A stretch of 64,000 nucleotides of DNA from Geothermobacter hydrogeniphilus (GCF_002898515.1 NZ_PPFX01000010.1:1-64000); one strand, 5' to 3'; positions 1 to 14,008 are shown, counted from the first letter of the stretch. Numbers and translations are program-made. Notes: a model not told the origin generated them from the sequence alone.

Positions 1-485
1 TCATCAACGCCGATCTCGGTGACACCATCAAGACTCCGATGGGTGAGGCCGTAGTCGACGACAAACTGGACCGCTCGGAAGACGGTGTCCCAACTGGTTT
101 CGAAGATGGCTGCTGTCTCCTTCCAGGACAGCCGCTTCGCCCAGCGGGCCAGGTAGACCTGATACGAAAACGTCATCCGCTCCTTGCCGAATCCCCACGG
201 CAGAGCCTCGACCTTGACGCCGTGCTCTGGGCAATTGACCCGGCGAGGAGCGTAACGAAAGTAGGCCTTGAACGACCAGACCGGCAGGTACTCGAACAAA
301 CGCTGAGGCTGTCGATCATACGTGTTGCACTTCTTGCCGCATTCCGGGCAAATCGGCCGACTGTTGCGCCGTGGTTCGATGTCAATGACCAGGGCTTCTA
401 TGCCGTCAACGAGCCTGACGGCAACGGAGCCGTAAACGAACGACTTGAATCGTTCGACCTTGTTCAGTAGAGTCTTTATCAGCAT
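1..485 (-). CDS. ISL3-family transposase, N-terminal part (cut by window edge)
   Basis: The reading frame is open from an ATG at 485 down to base 1 without a stop, so only the first 161 residues are visible. It shows the ISL3-type N-terminal zinc-binding region: CPEC at residues 46-49 with a further Cys at 53, then CPEH at 85-88. A helix-turn-helix-like stretch follows (KRLSWKETAAIFETSWDTVF), and the fragment ends in GVDE, where the first catalytic Asp of the DDE domain would lie. Such proteins catalyse cut-and-paste transposition. The rest of the gene lies outside the window, so intactness cannot be judged. Confidence 0.8.
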   Translation of the reverse strand, partial: MLIKTLLNKVERFKSFVYGSVAVRLVDGIEALVIDIEPRRNSRPICPECGKKCNTYDRQPQRLFEYLPVWSFKAYFRYAPRRVNCPEHGVKVEALPWGFGKERMTFSYQVYLARWAKRLSWKETAAIFETSWDTVFRAVQFVVDYGLTHRSLDGVTEIGVD

Positions 486-681
486 TGCCTTTTGCGGGTT
501 TGGGTTCGATAGTTTCGGCAAAAACCATCCTACCCGCCCGGAAAGGGCAATGCTCTAATTTTTATATCGGCCTACCCACAGATTCTGCGGACGAGGCTTA
601 TTGTATTGGTGGACCACCCCCTGACGCTCAGAGCTAGATATCGGGGGCGGCTAGGGTTTACTTAAAACAATGTTATATCTG

Positions 682-726
682 CTATATTTTTCTGTCAACT
701 ATATTTTTCTAGTTACTATATTTTTC
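682..726. repeat. Three 17-bp-spaced direct repeats
   Basis: The motif CTATATTTTTC occurs exactly at 682-692, 699-709 and 716-726, a constant 17-bp period, in an otherwise gene-free stretch (486-959) between the ISL3 transposase and the IS3 remnant. The spacing looks like iterons or tandem operators. No protein gene is supported in this gap. Function unknown; the array could belong to the ISL3 element end. Confidence 0.6.
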
Positions 727-959
727 AGAAGAAGAAACCGGCGACTCAGAAAGCTCGTGGCCAACCTGGACCAGGTCCACCGTGTCGGTGTTAATCGGCA
801 TGCAAAAATGCCCCACTTACGGGTGTAATCGATGCTTCAAAACCCCCGTCCGGAGCGGGAGGAGGAGACCATCCGCTGAAGATTGACGGCAGAGTGATGG
901 GGCAGGCTGAAAAAAGTGGACACCAATCTGATAGCCTACAAGGCTCAAGGAGGCGTCCA

Positions 960-1138
960 TTGAAGCGAATCCCGAGGCAATTTTACACACTGGAATTTAA
1001 GGAGGAAGCCGTCAGTCTGGTTGTCGATGGTGGATTAACCGTTGCCGAGGTTGGGCGGCTGAGCATCTCTCATCAGACGTTGCGCAACTGGATCAAAAAG
1101 CACCGCAGCACCGAACTGGCGAAGGAAATTCTAAAAAA
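960..1138 (+). pseudogene. IS3-family transposase OrfA, truncated
   Basis: A TTG start at 960 follows AAGGAGG with a 7-base spacer and opens a frame with the Transposase_8 helix-turn-helix (QFYTLEFKEEAVSLV, then VAEVGRLSISHQTLRNWIKK). After about 58 residues the frame runs into the left end of the IS21 element at 1139, and no orfA continuation or orfB is seen beyond the right end at 2511. The IS3 copy is therefore a stump. Sequence upstream (about 903-930) with GTGGACACCA probably represents its left end. Confidence 0.75.
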
Positions 1139-1224
1139 TGTTAGTAGCAAAGTAAAATTGACCCACCCTGGCAACTGAAAATTGACCCACCTTTCCGTTA
1201 ACCTGCCGACCGAGGAGGTCGGCA

Positions 1225-2442
<1,218 letters not shown>

Positions 2443-2561
2443 GCCGCGGGTGGGTCAATTTTCAATTTCCAAAGAGCCAAAAAGTGGGTCAGTTTTCAGT
2501 TGCCATTGACAAAAAGGCTATGGCATACCTTGCAAGGGAGCCGCGGGGAGGTATACGATGA

Positions 2562-2783
2562 TTGAAGAGCTACGGCAGGAACAAGGGTTTCGGGGAATGC
2601 CCGGGGGACAGGCTGGACCTCCCCCGACTGAACAGCTTTCAACTCGGCTGGCGACAAGCGATGACAAGCATAACGGATTCAGGTATACCCTGCTATCTCT
2701 CCATCGGCAGGCCACCCAGCGTCAGGGAGATGGTTGCCCAGATCCGTCTGCTGCTGCAGGACACCCCAGCCACCAGGCATTAA
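2562..2783 (+). CDS. Possible small protein, unrecognised
   Basis: Two overlapping frames follow a good ribosome binding site (GGGGAGG at about 2545-2551): an ATG at 2558 giving 81 residues and a TTG at 2562 giving 73 residues. The second has the more protein-like ending (PPSVREMVAQIRLLLQDTPA) and stops just before a strong terminator. No family is recognised. It lies between IS debris and mglA, so it may be a remnant. Low confidence. Confidence 0.25.
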   Translation: MKSYGRNKGFGECPGDRLDLPRLNSFQLGWRQAMTSITDSGIPCYLSIGRPPSVREMVAQIRLLLQDTPATRH

Positions 2784-2784
2784 A

Positions 2785-2817
2785 AAAGGCCCGCGGTCAT
2801 TAAGATCGCGGGCCTTT
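2785..2817. terminator. Bidirectional intrinsic terminator
   Basis: An 11-bp GC-rich stem (AAAGGCCCGCG / CGCGGGCCTTT) has A-rich and T-rich flanks on both sides. It lies just downstream of mglA on the minus strand and of the small plus-strand frame. Confidence 0.8.
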
Positions 2818-2836
2818 CAACAATCACATCCAAGGG

Positions 2837-3424
2837 TCAGGCACCCTTTTTCAATTCCAGCAGAATCTGCTTGGCGACCGCCTTGACGGTTTCAAAAACC
2901 CCCTCACCGGTGGTCGCGCAGGCCTCGAAATCGGGGACAGCGTCCGGATTAAGCAACTCACGCAACTCCTCCACCGACGTCAGGTTCGGCAGGTCGCGCT
3001 TGTTGTACTGGACAACGAAGGGCAGTTTTTCCAACTGGTAGCCCTGTTCTTCGAGATTGTCCTTGAGATTCTCCAAACTCTCGATATTGGCATCGAGACG
3101 CTCTTCCTGAGAATCAGCGACAAAAACCACCCCGTCAACACCCTTGAGAATAAGCTTGCGCGAGGCATCGTAGAAAACCTGACCGGGCACGGTATAGAGG
3201 TGGAAGCGGGTTTTGAAACCACGGATCTCACCGAGAGCCAGGGGGAGAAAATCAAAAAAAAGGGTTCTTTCGGTCTCGGTCGCCAGGGAAATCATCTTCC
3301 CCTTGGCGGACGGATCGGTTTTTTGGTAGATGTACTGCAGGTTGGTCGTCTTGCCACACAGGCCGGGACCGTAGTAGACGATCTTGCAGTTGATTTCCCG
3401 TGAAGCGTAGTTGATGAAGGACAT
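2837..3424 (-). CDS. mglA: MglA-like Ras-superfamily GTPase
   Basis: This 195-residue small GTPase has the bacterial MglA signature: P-loop GPGLCGKTT at residues 19-27, the switch-II variant TVPGQ at 78-82 instead of the eukaryotic DTAGQ, and the base-specificity motif NKRD at 141-144. MglA-GTP marks the leading cell pole and controls polarity, pili and motility in delta-proteobacteria. It lies 14 bases downstream of mglB, so the GTPase and its activating protein are co-transcribed. Length and motifs are complete. Confidence 0.93.
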   Translation of the reverse strand: MSFINYASREINCKIVYYGPGLCGKTTNLQYIYQKTDPSAKGKMISLATETERTLFFDFLPLALGEIRGFKTRFHLYTVPGQVFYDASRKLILKGVDGVVFVADSQEERLDANIESLENLKDNLEEQGYQLEKLPFVVQYNKRDLPNLTSVEELRELLNPDAVPDFEACATTGEGVFETVKAVAKQILLELKKGA

Positions 3425-3438
3425 GCCTGGCTACCCCG

Positions 3439-3939
3439 TCACTTGAAGAGGTTGTCGATGTCGTCGTCGGTGATCTCGGCGAAGGGGCTCTGCGACTGCC
3501 CGGCCTTCTCCAACCGCTCAGCTTTCTCTCCAAGGGCCTGGAAAATTCGCGCCAGTTCGTCGCTGGCCTTCTTCACCCTCAGCCGGACCAGCCCCAGAGA
3601 GGAGCGCTGATCAAATATCACCACCAGGATGACCCGCTGGGCAACGATCGAGATGTGGATATTATCCTTTTCCCCCTCATGAAAGAGGATGGAGAACTCC
3701 TTCTCGCCGATCAGTTTAGCCAGACCGCCGGTGGCGGCGATATTACCGGCCGTCAGCGAAGCGAGGCTGGTGGTATCGAGATGTTCGGTTTCGCCCGTCG
3801 ACGCGATCAGCTGCCCGTTCTTGTCAACCAGGAAAATAACTTTCGAATTGGACTCCCGCAGCAGCTTGTCGAGCACGCTGGTAATCTGCTGAAGTTCCTC
3901 CTCGTACATAACAAAGGGAGAAGAATGGGACCCGAACAT
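3439..3939 (-). CDS. mglB: MglB-like roadblock/LC7 protein (GTPase-activating partner of MglA)
   Basis: This 166-residue protein has a roadblock/LC7 domain (about residues 14-125), with the core strands VIFLVDKNGQLIAS and FSILFHEGEKDNIHISI. The acidic tail is low in complexity. MglB homodimers activate MglA GTP hydrolysis and mark the lagging pole. The start could be the ATG at 3939 or the internal ATG at 3909 (MYEEELQQ); the first ten residues are not typical of the domain. First gene of the mglBA operon. Confidence 0.9.
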   Translation of the reverse strand: MFGSHSSPFVMYEEELQQITSVLDKLLRESNSKVIFLVDKNGQLIASTGETEHLDTTSLASLTAGNIAATGGLAKLIGEKEFSILFHEGEKDNIHISIVAQRVILVVIFDQRSSLGLVRLRVKKASDELARIFQALGEKAERLEKAGQSQSPFAEITDDDIDNLFK

Positions 3940-4037
3940 TGCTTACGCTCCTTGGTCAGGTGTGCATATCCGCTGTTTTATAGCATCTAACACCAGTCCG
4001 GGCAAGGCTTTTACCGGCAGAACAAGCCGCAGAAAAT

Positions 4038-4073
4038 AAAACATCCCGACAGGTTGCCCTGCCGGGATGTTTT
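4038..4073 (-). terminator. Intrinsic terminator after the PFOR gene
   Basis: The stem AACATCCCG.C / G.CGGGATGTT is followed by a T run on the minus strand, 24 bases beyond the PFOR stop and upstream of mglB. Confidence 0.8.
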
Positions 4074-4096
4074 GCTGCTGCATGAATCGGCGATGC

Positions 4097-7678
<3,582 letters not shown>

Positions 7679-7776
7679 GAAATCCTCCTTTTGAGTTGGT
7701 TTTCCGGGAATCGATAGTGACGGGTTCATCTCCTCCGCAACACGACAAGCGGCCGCCGGAAGAGAACTGAAAGCCT

Positions 7777-7789
7777 GTATGCAGTATAC
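7777..7789. promoter_or_regulatory. Palindrome GTATGCAGTATAC upstream of the PFOR gene
   Basis: A 13-bp near-perfect inverted repeat lies 99 bases upstream of the PFOR start codon in the recR-PFOR gap. Its shape resembles operators of FadR-type GntR regulators. No regulator gene is nearby, so the assignment is inference only. Confidence 0.3.
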
Positions 7790-7817
7790 GATTTAAGAGA
7801 AAAAAAACAATGCCGGG

Positions 7818-8417
7818 TCAAAGGTCCCTGCGACCCTCGACAGCCCGGTTGACTGTTGCGTCGTCGACAAATTCAAGGTCGCTGCCGGTGGGGATACCAT
7901 GAGCCAGCCGCGTCACCCTGATCCCCAGGGGTCGAACTTGCCCGGCCAGGTAAAGGGCCGTGGCATCCCCCTCAACGGTGAAATTGGTCGCCACCAGCAG
8001 TTCCCGAACCGCGCCCCCTTTCAGACGCTGCAGCAGTTCGGAAAAACGCAGTTGGTCGGGACCGATTCCATCCAGCGGAGAAAGAGCTCCCTGCAACACG
8101 TGGTAGCGACCGCGAAAAGAGCGGCTGCGCTCGATGGCGATCAGATCCTGCGGCTGCTCAACAACACAAAGCAGACCCTCATCACGGCCTGGGTCGGTAC
8201 AAATCGGACAGGGATCGGACTCGGTGATATGGAAGCAACGGGAGCAGAACCCTATTTTTTCCTTCAGTTCCAGGATGGCTCCTGCCAGGGCTTCCGCCTC
8301 CGCCCGCGGCTGCCGCAACAGGAAGAAAGCTAACCGGGTTGCGGTCTTCTTTCCAATACCCGGAAACTTGGCCAATTCGGCGACCAGACGGGCAAATGAC
8401 GGGATGGAGTCTAGCAT
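7818..8417 (-). CDS. recR: Recombination mediator RecR
   Basis: This 199-residue RecR acts with RecF/RecO to load RecA on SSB-coated gaps. It has the helix-hairpin-helix KFPGIGKKTATRL (residues 18-30), the C4 zinc finger CSRC...CPIC (58-73) and the Toprim domain (LLCVVEQPQDLIAIE). The ATG at 8417 (MLDSIPSFARL) matches the family N-terminus; a TTG at 8429 would add four residues. Part of the conserved dnaX-ybaB-recR block. Confidence 0.95.
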   Translation of the reverse strand: MLDSIPSFARLVAELAKFPGIGKKTATRLAFFLLRQPRAEAEALAGAILELKEKIGFCSRCFHITESDPCPICTDPGRDEGLLCVVEQPQDLIAIERSRSFRGRYHVLQGALSPLDGIGPDQLRFSELLQRLKGGAVRELLVATNFTVEGDATALYLAGQVRPLGIRVTRLAHGIPTGSDLEFVDDATVNRAVEGRRDL

Positions 8418-8619
8418 GAGATTTTCCAAAAATCCAACTCTTTGGAACGCTGTTTTATTTTTTAAGGCCGGTCAAAATTTCTTTACAATGTCTTTAAAAT
8501 TTCCCGGTCAAATGGTCAGGCCACAAGCGTTGTAATACCACGGCTTTGTCCAAAAAATCAAGACTTTAGCTCTTTTTTGCTGTGCCCGAAACGGGATTCA
8601 CGGCGATCAAACCCGCCGT

Positions 8620-8934
8620 TCAGAACAGTCCCGGGATATTCATGCCACCGGTAATCTTGCCCATTTCCTGTTGCATCATCTCCTGGCTTTTCTTGATGGC
8701 CTCATTGACCGCGGCGACCACCAGGTCCTGAAGCATTTCCACATCGTCGCTGTCAACCACCCCCGGATCAATACTGATCGACAGCAGTTGCTGTTTGCCG
8801 TTGACCACCGCCGACACCATTCCGCCACCGGCGGAGGCCTCGACTTCACGTCCGGCCAACTCTTCCTGAAGGCGCGCCATTTTCTGCTGCATCAACTGCG
8901 CCTGCTTCATGATATTACCCAATCCTTTTGCCAT
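8620..8934 (-). CDS. ybaB: YbaB/EbfC family nucleoid-associated protein
   Basis: This 104-residue protein has the YbaB fold: an N-terminal helix rich in Met/Gln/Lys (GLGNIMKQAQLMQQKMARLQ), a central strand region containing VVNGKQQLLSISIDP, and a C-terminal helix. It binds DNA as a tweezer-like dimer. It lies between dnaX and recR, the usual order. A GGAGGAAGGAC site precedes the ATG. Confidence 0.95.
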   Translation of the reverse strand: MAKGLGNIMKQAQLMQQKMARLQEELAGREVEASAGGGMVSAVVNGKQQLLSISIDPGVVDSDDVEMLQDLVVAAVNEAIKKSQEMMQQEMGKITGGMNIPGLF

Positions 8935-9041
8935 GTCCTTCCTCCGTTGTCACCGCCGCCGGCGGTCTTTCTGTTTTGGTTGGGGAAACGATACAGGGTT
9001 CCGACCCTTCATACGTGATCGAAAATCGGCTGCTCGCCGGA

Positions 9042-10727
9042 TCAGACAAACCCTTTGTCAATAGGCCGCACATCCTTGACACTGGCGCCGAAAATATCCT
9101 GCGCCGACTTGATCAGGGGATGATCCAGGGCATCTGCCCGCAAACGCCGCTGGCGGTCGCTTTCCTGCTGACGACGCGCCTGCTCCAGGGATGGCCGGAC
9201 ATTGGCGACGTCGACCGCAAGCGGCGTGACACGCAACTTGACAGCGGCCCCGAAATAGTCTCCGGCAAGTGCCGTCAGTGCCTCGACAAGCTCCGGATCA
9301 TCCAGTTGCCCCAGGGCGAAGGAGCCCCGCGGCAAACCAATTTCAAGAATCGGGGGAGCGAGCTGCAGGGGGCTGGCCTGCTCGAGAATGGAAGCAATCA
9401 GCGGCCGACGGCGGGCCTTGACAAATTCGACCAGCCCCGGCCAGTCCCCCTTTCCGGAGTTCGGGGCAGCCGGGGCCTCAACCTTTTTTGGCGTCGGCTC
9501 CGGCGGCGGGGACGATTCTGCGGCAGCGGTCGAAGACGGAGCGGAACGCGGTACTGGCGCGGACGACACGCCCCCCCCCCGGGAAAGGCGTTTTTCAAGT
9601 TCAGCCAGGCGCTTAAGTAATTGCCCGACATCTTCCGTAGGCGGCAACTGCGCCAGGCGCAGCAGAACCATTTCCAGGGTCAGGTGCGGCATCGGCGACA
9701 CCGCCAGTTCAGATTCCAGCTTGAGCAGCACTCCCTGAATGCGCTGCAGATCCTCCAGGCCGGCCTGCGCCGCCAGCGCCTGCAATTCAGCCAGTTCATC
9801 GGCGGTGACATCGAGCAACTCCTGCGGCTCATCCAGAACCCGGCAAAGAACCAGTGAGCGAAACGTCTCGACGAGATCCCGACCATACTGTCGATAGGAA
9901 TAGCCGAGATGATCGACCCGCCTGACCATCTCCAGCAGCCGACGGCTGTCGCGCTGCAGCAGGGCCTCGACAGTATCGAGCAGCAATCGCCGGTCGACCA
10001 ACCCCAGCAGGCCCTGAACATCCTCATCCGCGGCCCTGTCGCCGCAAAAGGCGATGACCTGATCAAGGGTGGAGAGCGCGTCGCGCATGCTCCCCTCGCC
10101 GCGTCTCGCGACCATGGTCAATGCGCGTTCGCTGATCTCCACTTTCTCGACCTCGACGATTTCTTTCAACCGCGAGACGACACTCGGCAGAGGAATCTTG
10201 CGAAAATCGAAGCGCTGGCAACGCGACAGGATGGTGATGGGAATCTTGTGCGGCTCGGTGGTCGCAAAAATAAACTTGGCATGATCCGGCGGCTCTTCCA
10301 ACGTTTTCAACAGGGCGTTGAAGGCATTGATGGAGAGCATGTGGACTTCGTCGATGATAAAGATTTTGAATCGTGAACGTGAAGGCAGGTAGCGGATATT
10401 TTCACGCAGCTCCCGTACATCGTCGACGCCGGTGTTCGAGGCACCGTCAATCTCGAGGACATCGGTGCCGTTCCCTTCACTGATTTCCAGACAGGACGGG
10501 CATTGATTGCAGGGTTCCGCCGTTATCCCCTGCTCACAGTTGAGGGCCTTGGCGAAGATCCGGGCTGCGGACGTCTTGCCGACCCCGCGGGCACCGGTGA
10601 AAAGAAAGGCGTGATGGACACGACCGGTACGAATGGCGTTGCCGAGAGTCTGGCTGACATGTTCCTGCCCGATCAGATCGGCGAAGGTCTGAGGGCGCCA
10701 CTTACGCGCCAGTACCAGGTAGGACAT
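9042..10727 (-). CDS. dnaX: DNA polymerase III subunits gamma/tau
   Basis: This 561-residue clamp-loader ATPase has Walker A GARGVGKTS at residues 45-53, a Cys4 zinc module (CEQG...CNQCPSC) near 66-83 and Walker B FIIDEVHML near 120. The AAA+ lid and oligomerisation domain follow. A low-complexity Pro/Ala/Ser linker near 390-430 precedes a divergent tau C-terminus. The start at 10727 (MSYLVLARKWRPQTF) matches the family and has GGAG upstream; the longer frame would run into the SRP RNA gene. Confidence 0.95.
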   Translation of the reverse strand: MSYLVLARKWRPQTFADLIGQEHVSQTLGNAIRTGRVHHAFLFTGARGVGKTSAARIFAKALNCEQGITAEPCNQCPSCLEISEGNGTDVLEIDGASNTGVDDVRELRENIRYLPSRSRFKIFIIDEVHMLSINAFNALLKTLEEPPDHAKFIFATTEPHKIPITILSRCQRFDFRKIPLPSVVSRLKEIVEVEKVEISERALTMVARRGEGSMRDALSTLDQVIAFCGDRAADEDVQGLLGLVDRRLLLDTVEALLQRDSRRLLEMVRRVDHLGYSYRQYGRDLVETFRSLVLCRVLDEPQELLDVTADELAELQALAAQAGLEDLQRIQGVLLKLESELAVSPMPHLTLEMVLLRLAQLPPTEDVGQLLKRLAELEKRLSRGGGVSSAPVPRSAPSSTAAAESSPPPEPTPKKVEAPAAPNSGKGDWPGLVEFVKARRRPLIASILEQASPLQLAPPILEIGLPRGSFALGQLDDPELVEALTALAGDYFGAAVKLRVTPLAVDVANVRPSLEQARRQQESDRQRRLRADALDHPLIKSAQDIFGASVKDVRPIDKGFV

Positions 10728-10767
10728 CGCGTCATCAGGCTCCAAGGAATAGACAATGAGAAGAGAT

Positions 10768-10897
10768 TGCCGCCACAAGTGACAGCCAGGCACCCCCGCG
10801 GCACACGGGAGAGGTTGTTACCGCTGCTCCCTTCCGGGCCTGACGGAGTTGGCAACCGCCCGTTGCGCGGGACCCGGCTGTCACTTCTGGCGGCAAT
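10768..10897 (-). ncRNA. ffs: Signal recognition particle RNA (4.5S-type)
   Basis: On the minus strand the apical SRP hairpin is present (GGCCCGGAAGGGAGCAGC, near 10823-10842), the binding site for Ffh. A long helix closes it: CCGGCTGTCA near 10874-10883 pairs with TGACAGCCAGG at 10780-10790, and pairing extends outward to about 10768 and 10897. It lies directly upstream of dnaX, a common location. Exact ends are uncertain by about 15 bases each. Confidence 0.9.
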
Positions 10898-10942
10898 CAG
10901 CCGCGGAAAAAAACAGAAAAGAATGCCGGCAGAGAAAATGTT

Positions 10943-11183
10943 CGCGGGCCGGCTCCTCGTCCCCTGGACGCACTCACTGCGCTGCGCATCCCTCCAGAAA
11001 ACGCCGTTGCTTTTTTGAAACTGGCGGAGAGGGAGGGATTCGCCCACTACGTCAGCGCCTTCACGGCGCTTCCTGCGTCGGCTCCCCTGCGCTCGCTGCC
11101 GCGGGCATCCTGCCCGCTCTTCGTCCACTGGACGCGCTCGCTCCGCTTCGAATCCCTCCGGGAACTGTCCGCGAGCTTGAAAC
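10943..11183 (-). repeat. tRNA-Ser-associated repeat units with tRNA tail fragments
   Basis: Downstream of tRNA-Ser(GGA) lies a roughly 161-bp unit made of a spacer, the repeat core (11090-11160, containing GCCGCGGGCATCCTGCCCGC) and then a second copy of the tRNA 3' tail (TGGCGGAGAGGGAGGGATTCG, 11022-11042). A degenerate second core follows at about 10943-10999. The same architecture recurs at 57386-57550 beside tRNA-Ser(GCT), and the core alone at 57658-57726. No gene is supported here. Confidence 0.8.
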
Positions 11184-11271
<88 letters not shown>

Positions 11272-11359
11272 GCAGGGTGCGTAGAATACACGAAGGGGAA
11301 TGGGCTGTAAAGGTTTTTTGGCGCAGTGAAAAGGGAGGGAGAAAACGGTCGTGAAGCCC

Positions 11360-13729
11360 CTAGTGAAGGGCTCCGGAGAGATGGTCGAAGTCACCGAGCA
11401 GGGCGGTATAATCACGATCGTCCCCCCGTCGGGGCAGGCGCAGACGATCACGATTTTCGGCCAGGTAACGGGAAACTTCATCCACCGGCATCGGCCGAGC
11501 GAAAAAATACCCCTGCATCTCCTGGCAGCCGCGGGATTGCAGAAATTTCAATTGCTCGGCGGTCTCCACACCCTCGGCAATGACATCGAGCTCGAGACTC
11601 TGCGCCATACCGATAATCGCTTCGACAATAGCGGCATCATCCCGGCTTCCGGTCACGTCGCGAATGAAAGACTGATCGATCTTGATACGGTCGATGGGAA
11701 AGTTTTTGAGATAATTGAGAGAAGAATAACCGGTGCCGAAATCATCAATCGCCAGATCGATACCACGCACCTTGAGAAAGGCCAGAATCCGATTGGTCGC
11801 CTCGGCATCTTCCATCAGGTAGCTCTCGGTCAATTCCAGTTCAAGAAATTCTGCCGGCAGCCCCGTTTCGGCAAGGATCCGGTCAATCATCGCCACCAGG
11901 TCGGGCTGGCGGAACTGCCGACCGGAGATATTGACCCCGACCCGAACCTGGGGATAACCCTCCTCATGCCAGGCCTGAACCCGGGCGCAGGCGCTGCGCA
12001 ACACCCATTCGCCAAGCGGCCGGATCAGACCGGTCTCTTCGGCGACCGGGATGAAACGTGCCGGAGAAATCATCCCCTCCTCCGGATCGATCCAGCGCAC
12101 CAGGGCCTCCAGGCCGATCAGAGAACGGGTCTGCATATCCCATTGCGGCTGGTAATAGACCTGGAAATGTTCCTGTTCGATGGCTTCGCGCAGCCTGTGC
12201 TCCAGCATGTGGCGGTCATAGGCATTGCGATTCATCTCCTCCGAGAAAAACTGGAAGTTGTTGCGTCCCTTTTCCTTGGCGGCATACATCGCCATGTCGG
12301 CATGCTTAAGCAACGTCTCGGCATTGCGACCATCATGCGGATACATCACCACGCCGATGCTGGTCGACGTAAAAACCGTCTTGCCGTCAAGGCTCACCGG
12401 CTCGGCCAGCAGTTCGAGAATCTTTTCGGCGACAATAACCCCGTCCCGTTCAGTTTTCACCGAGGTCAACAACACGACAAACTCGTCCCCGCCGAGCCTG
12501 GCGACCGTATCGCTCTGCCGCACGCAGGCCCGTAACCGCTCGGCGACCGCCTGCAGCAGACGATCACCGGCATCATGACCGAGAGTGTCGTTCACATCCT
12601 TGAAACGATCAAGATCAAGAAACAGCAGCGAAAGGGGATGGTCATGCCGACTGGCCTGCGCCAGAGCCTGGTCAAGGCGGTCATAAAACAGGCTGCGATT
12701 CGGAAGTCCGGTAAGAATATCATGATAGGCCAGCTTGCGTATTTCCTCTTCGGCCCGTTTGCGTTCGGTAATATCGCGGATCGAACCGACCAGCTTGAGG
12801 GGTTTTCCTCCCGCGTCGCAGATCAGGCTGATATTGATCGAGCAGGCAATGGTTTCTCCGCTGCAGCGACGCAGCTGCAGTTCGAAATCCTTCAACTGCG
12901 GCGACTCAAGCAGCTTCTCGCGAATTTCAGCCATCCTCCCCCGTTCCGCCGAAATGGTGGAAAAAAGCCTTCCGACCAATTGGTCTCTACGGTAACCGAG
13001 CAGATGCTCAACCGAGGGACTGATTTCGATCAGGATGCCTCCCATGCTGGCCTCGAAATAGACATCCTGGATATTCAGAAAGATCCTCCGGTAGCGCTCT
13101 TCATTTTCCCGCAGGGCTTCTTCGGCCAGCCGCTTGGCGGTAATGTTGCGGATCGTCCCTGTCAACCCGGAAATCCCCTGGTCGACACGCCCGAAGGGCC
13201 GGACCACCAGTTCTACCCAGCGGTAGCTCTCAGCCAACGTCTTCAGCCGCAGCTCACATTGGGCAAAGGGCTCTTCCCCCGCCAGCAAGGGGGCGATCAA
13301 TGCCCGAGCCCTGTCCCGGTCACCAGCGTAAACCGAATCAAGCAACTCCTCACCGAGCGTCTCATCCCGTCGACGGCCGGTCACGTGTTCCCAGGCCGGA
13401 TTCAGGTAGGTCCAGCGCGCCTTTTCATCGGTCTGAAAAAAAACATCGATCGCCGATTCGACCACCAGCCGGTAACGCTGCAGATCATCGGCGGCATCAT
13501 GCGTTTCGCTGTCTTTTTCCCCGACGCGAGAAGAGGATGTCACCGCCGAAAAAAGAAGCAACCCACCTGCCACCAGGGCAAGCAGCCACACCTGTTCATC
13601 CCAGACCAGCAGGACGCCCACCGACGCCAGCAGCATCAGCGGCCACAGCACCCGCTGGACGAAACGGTCTGCGCATCTCCAACCGTTGCCACCGGATGTC
13701 GCATTGATGATGAAACTGCGCTCTCCCAC
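11360..13729 (-). CDS. Membrane PAS-PAS-GGDEF-EAL protein (c-di-GMP turnover)
   Basis: This 789-residue protein has two N-terminal membrane segments (about residues 27-45 and 48-66), two PAS domains (about 82-205 and 210-335), a GGDEF domain with intact GGDEF near 411-415 and an EAL domain starting with EALVRW near 541. The EAL domain carries the catalytic-type motifs ELTES and DDFGTGYSS. Both the cyclase and phosphodiesterase signatures look intact, so the net activity cannot be read from sequence. It sits alone between two tRNA-Ser genes. Signals sensed are unknown; the PAS domains suggest a small ligand or redox cofactor. Confidence 0.93.
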   Translation of the reverse strand: MGERSFIINATSGGNGWRCADRFVQRVLWPLMLLASVGVLLVWDEQVWLLALVAGGLLLFSAVTSSSRVGEKDSETHDAADDLQRYRLVVESAIDVFFQTDEKARWTYLNPAWEHVTGRRRDETLGEELLDSVYAGDRDRARALIAPLLAGEEPFAQCELRLKTLAESYRWVELVVRPFGRVDQGISGLTGTIRNITAKRLAEEALRENEERYRRIFLNIQDVYFEASMGGILIEISPSVEHLLGYRRDQLVGRLFSTISAERGRMAEIREKLLESPQLKDFELQLRRCSGETIACSINISLICDAGGKPLKLVGSIRDITERKRAEEEIRKLAYHDILTGLPNRSLFYDRLDQALAQASRHDHPLSLLFLDLDRFKDVNDTLGHDAGDRLLQAVAERLRACVRQSDTVARLGGDEFVVLLTSVKTERDGVIVAEKILELLAEPVSLDGKTVFTSTSIGVVMYPHDGRNAETLLKHADMAMYAAKEKGRNNFQFFSEEMNRNAYDRHMLEHRLREAIEQEHFQVYYQPQWDMQTRSLIGLEALVRWIDPEEGMISPARFIPVAEETGLIRPLGEWVLRSACARVQAWHEEGYPQVRVGVNISGRQFRQPDLVAMIDRILAETGLPAEFLELELTESYLMEDAEATNRILAFLKVRGIDLAIDDFGTGYSSLNYLKNFPIDRIKIDQSFIRDVTGSRDDAAIVEAIIGMAQSLELDVIAEGVETAEQLKFLQSRGCQEMQGYFFARPMPVDEVSRYLAENRDRLRLPRRGDDRDYTALLGDFDHLSGALH

Positions 13730-13968
13730 AACAGCTACCTTCGCCAGACTTGTGCCAGCAGCAGCGAACCGACCAATCCGATTCCGTCCTGTTGCGGCTT
13801 TTCTTCATATCGGCGATGCAGGAGCCTGTCTTTACCCTGAAAATTTGGGGAACTAGCGAAAAAAAGAGAGGAAATCGGAGAACACCCGCTCCGTTTCGAA
13901 TCCCCCACAAACAATATCTTTCCACTAATCTTTCCACCAATCCTTCATTCGAGCCAGGAAGAAAAAAA

Positions 13969-14005
13969 CAAGGGCCTAGCCGAAAACGGCTAAGCCCTTG
14001 TTTTT
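13969..14005 (-). terminator. Intrinsic terminator of tRNA-Ser(CGA)
   Basis: A 14-bp stem (CAAGGGCCTAGCCG / CGGCTAAGCCCTTG, one G-T pair) with an AAAA/TTTT loop is followed on the minus strand by a T run, directly 3' of the tRNA. The remaining gap to the GGDEF/EAL start (13730-13968) shows no gene. Confidence 0.85.
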
Positions 14006-14008
14006 ATT

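Noticed and set aside
682-726. CRISPR array
   Set aside because: Repeat of 11 bp with 6-bp spacers and no cas genes; too short and regular in spacing for CRISPR. No other array was seen in the window.
11022-11042. Additional tRNA-Ser genes at 11022 and 57388
   Set aside because: Only the 21-nt 3' tail is present; the remaining sequence is the repeat unit, not a tRNA.
11351-13840. 394- and 421-codon plus-strand frames
   Set aside because: Antisense to the GGDEF/EAL protein, whose PAS, GGDEF and EAL motifs are clear.
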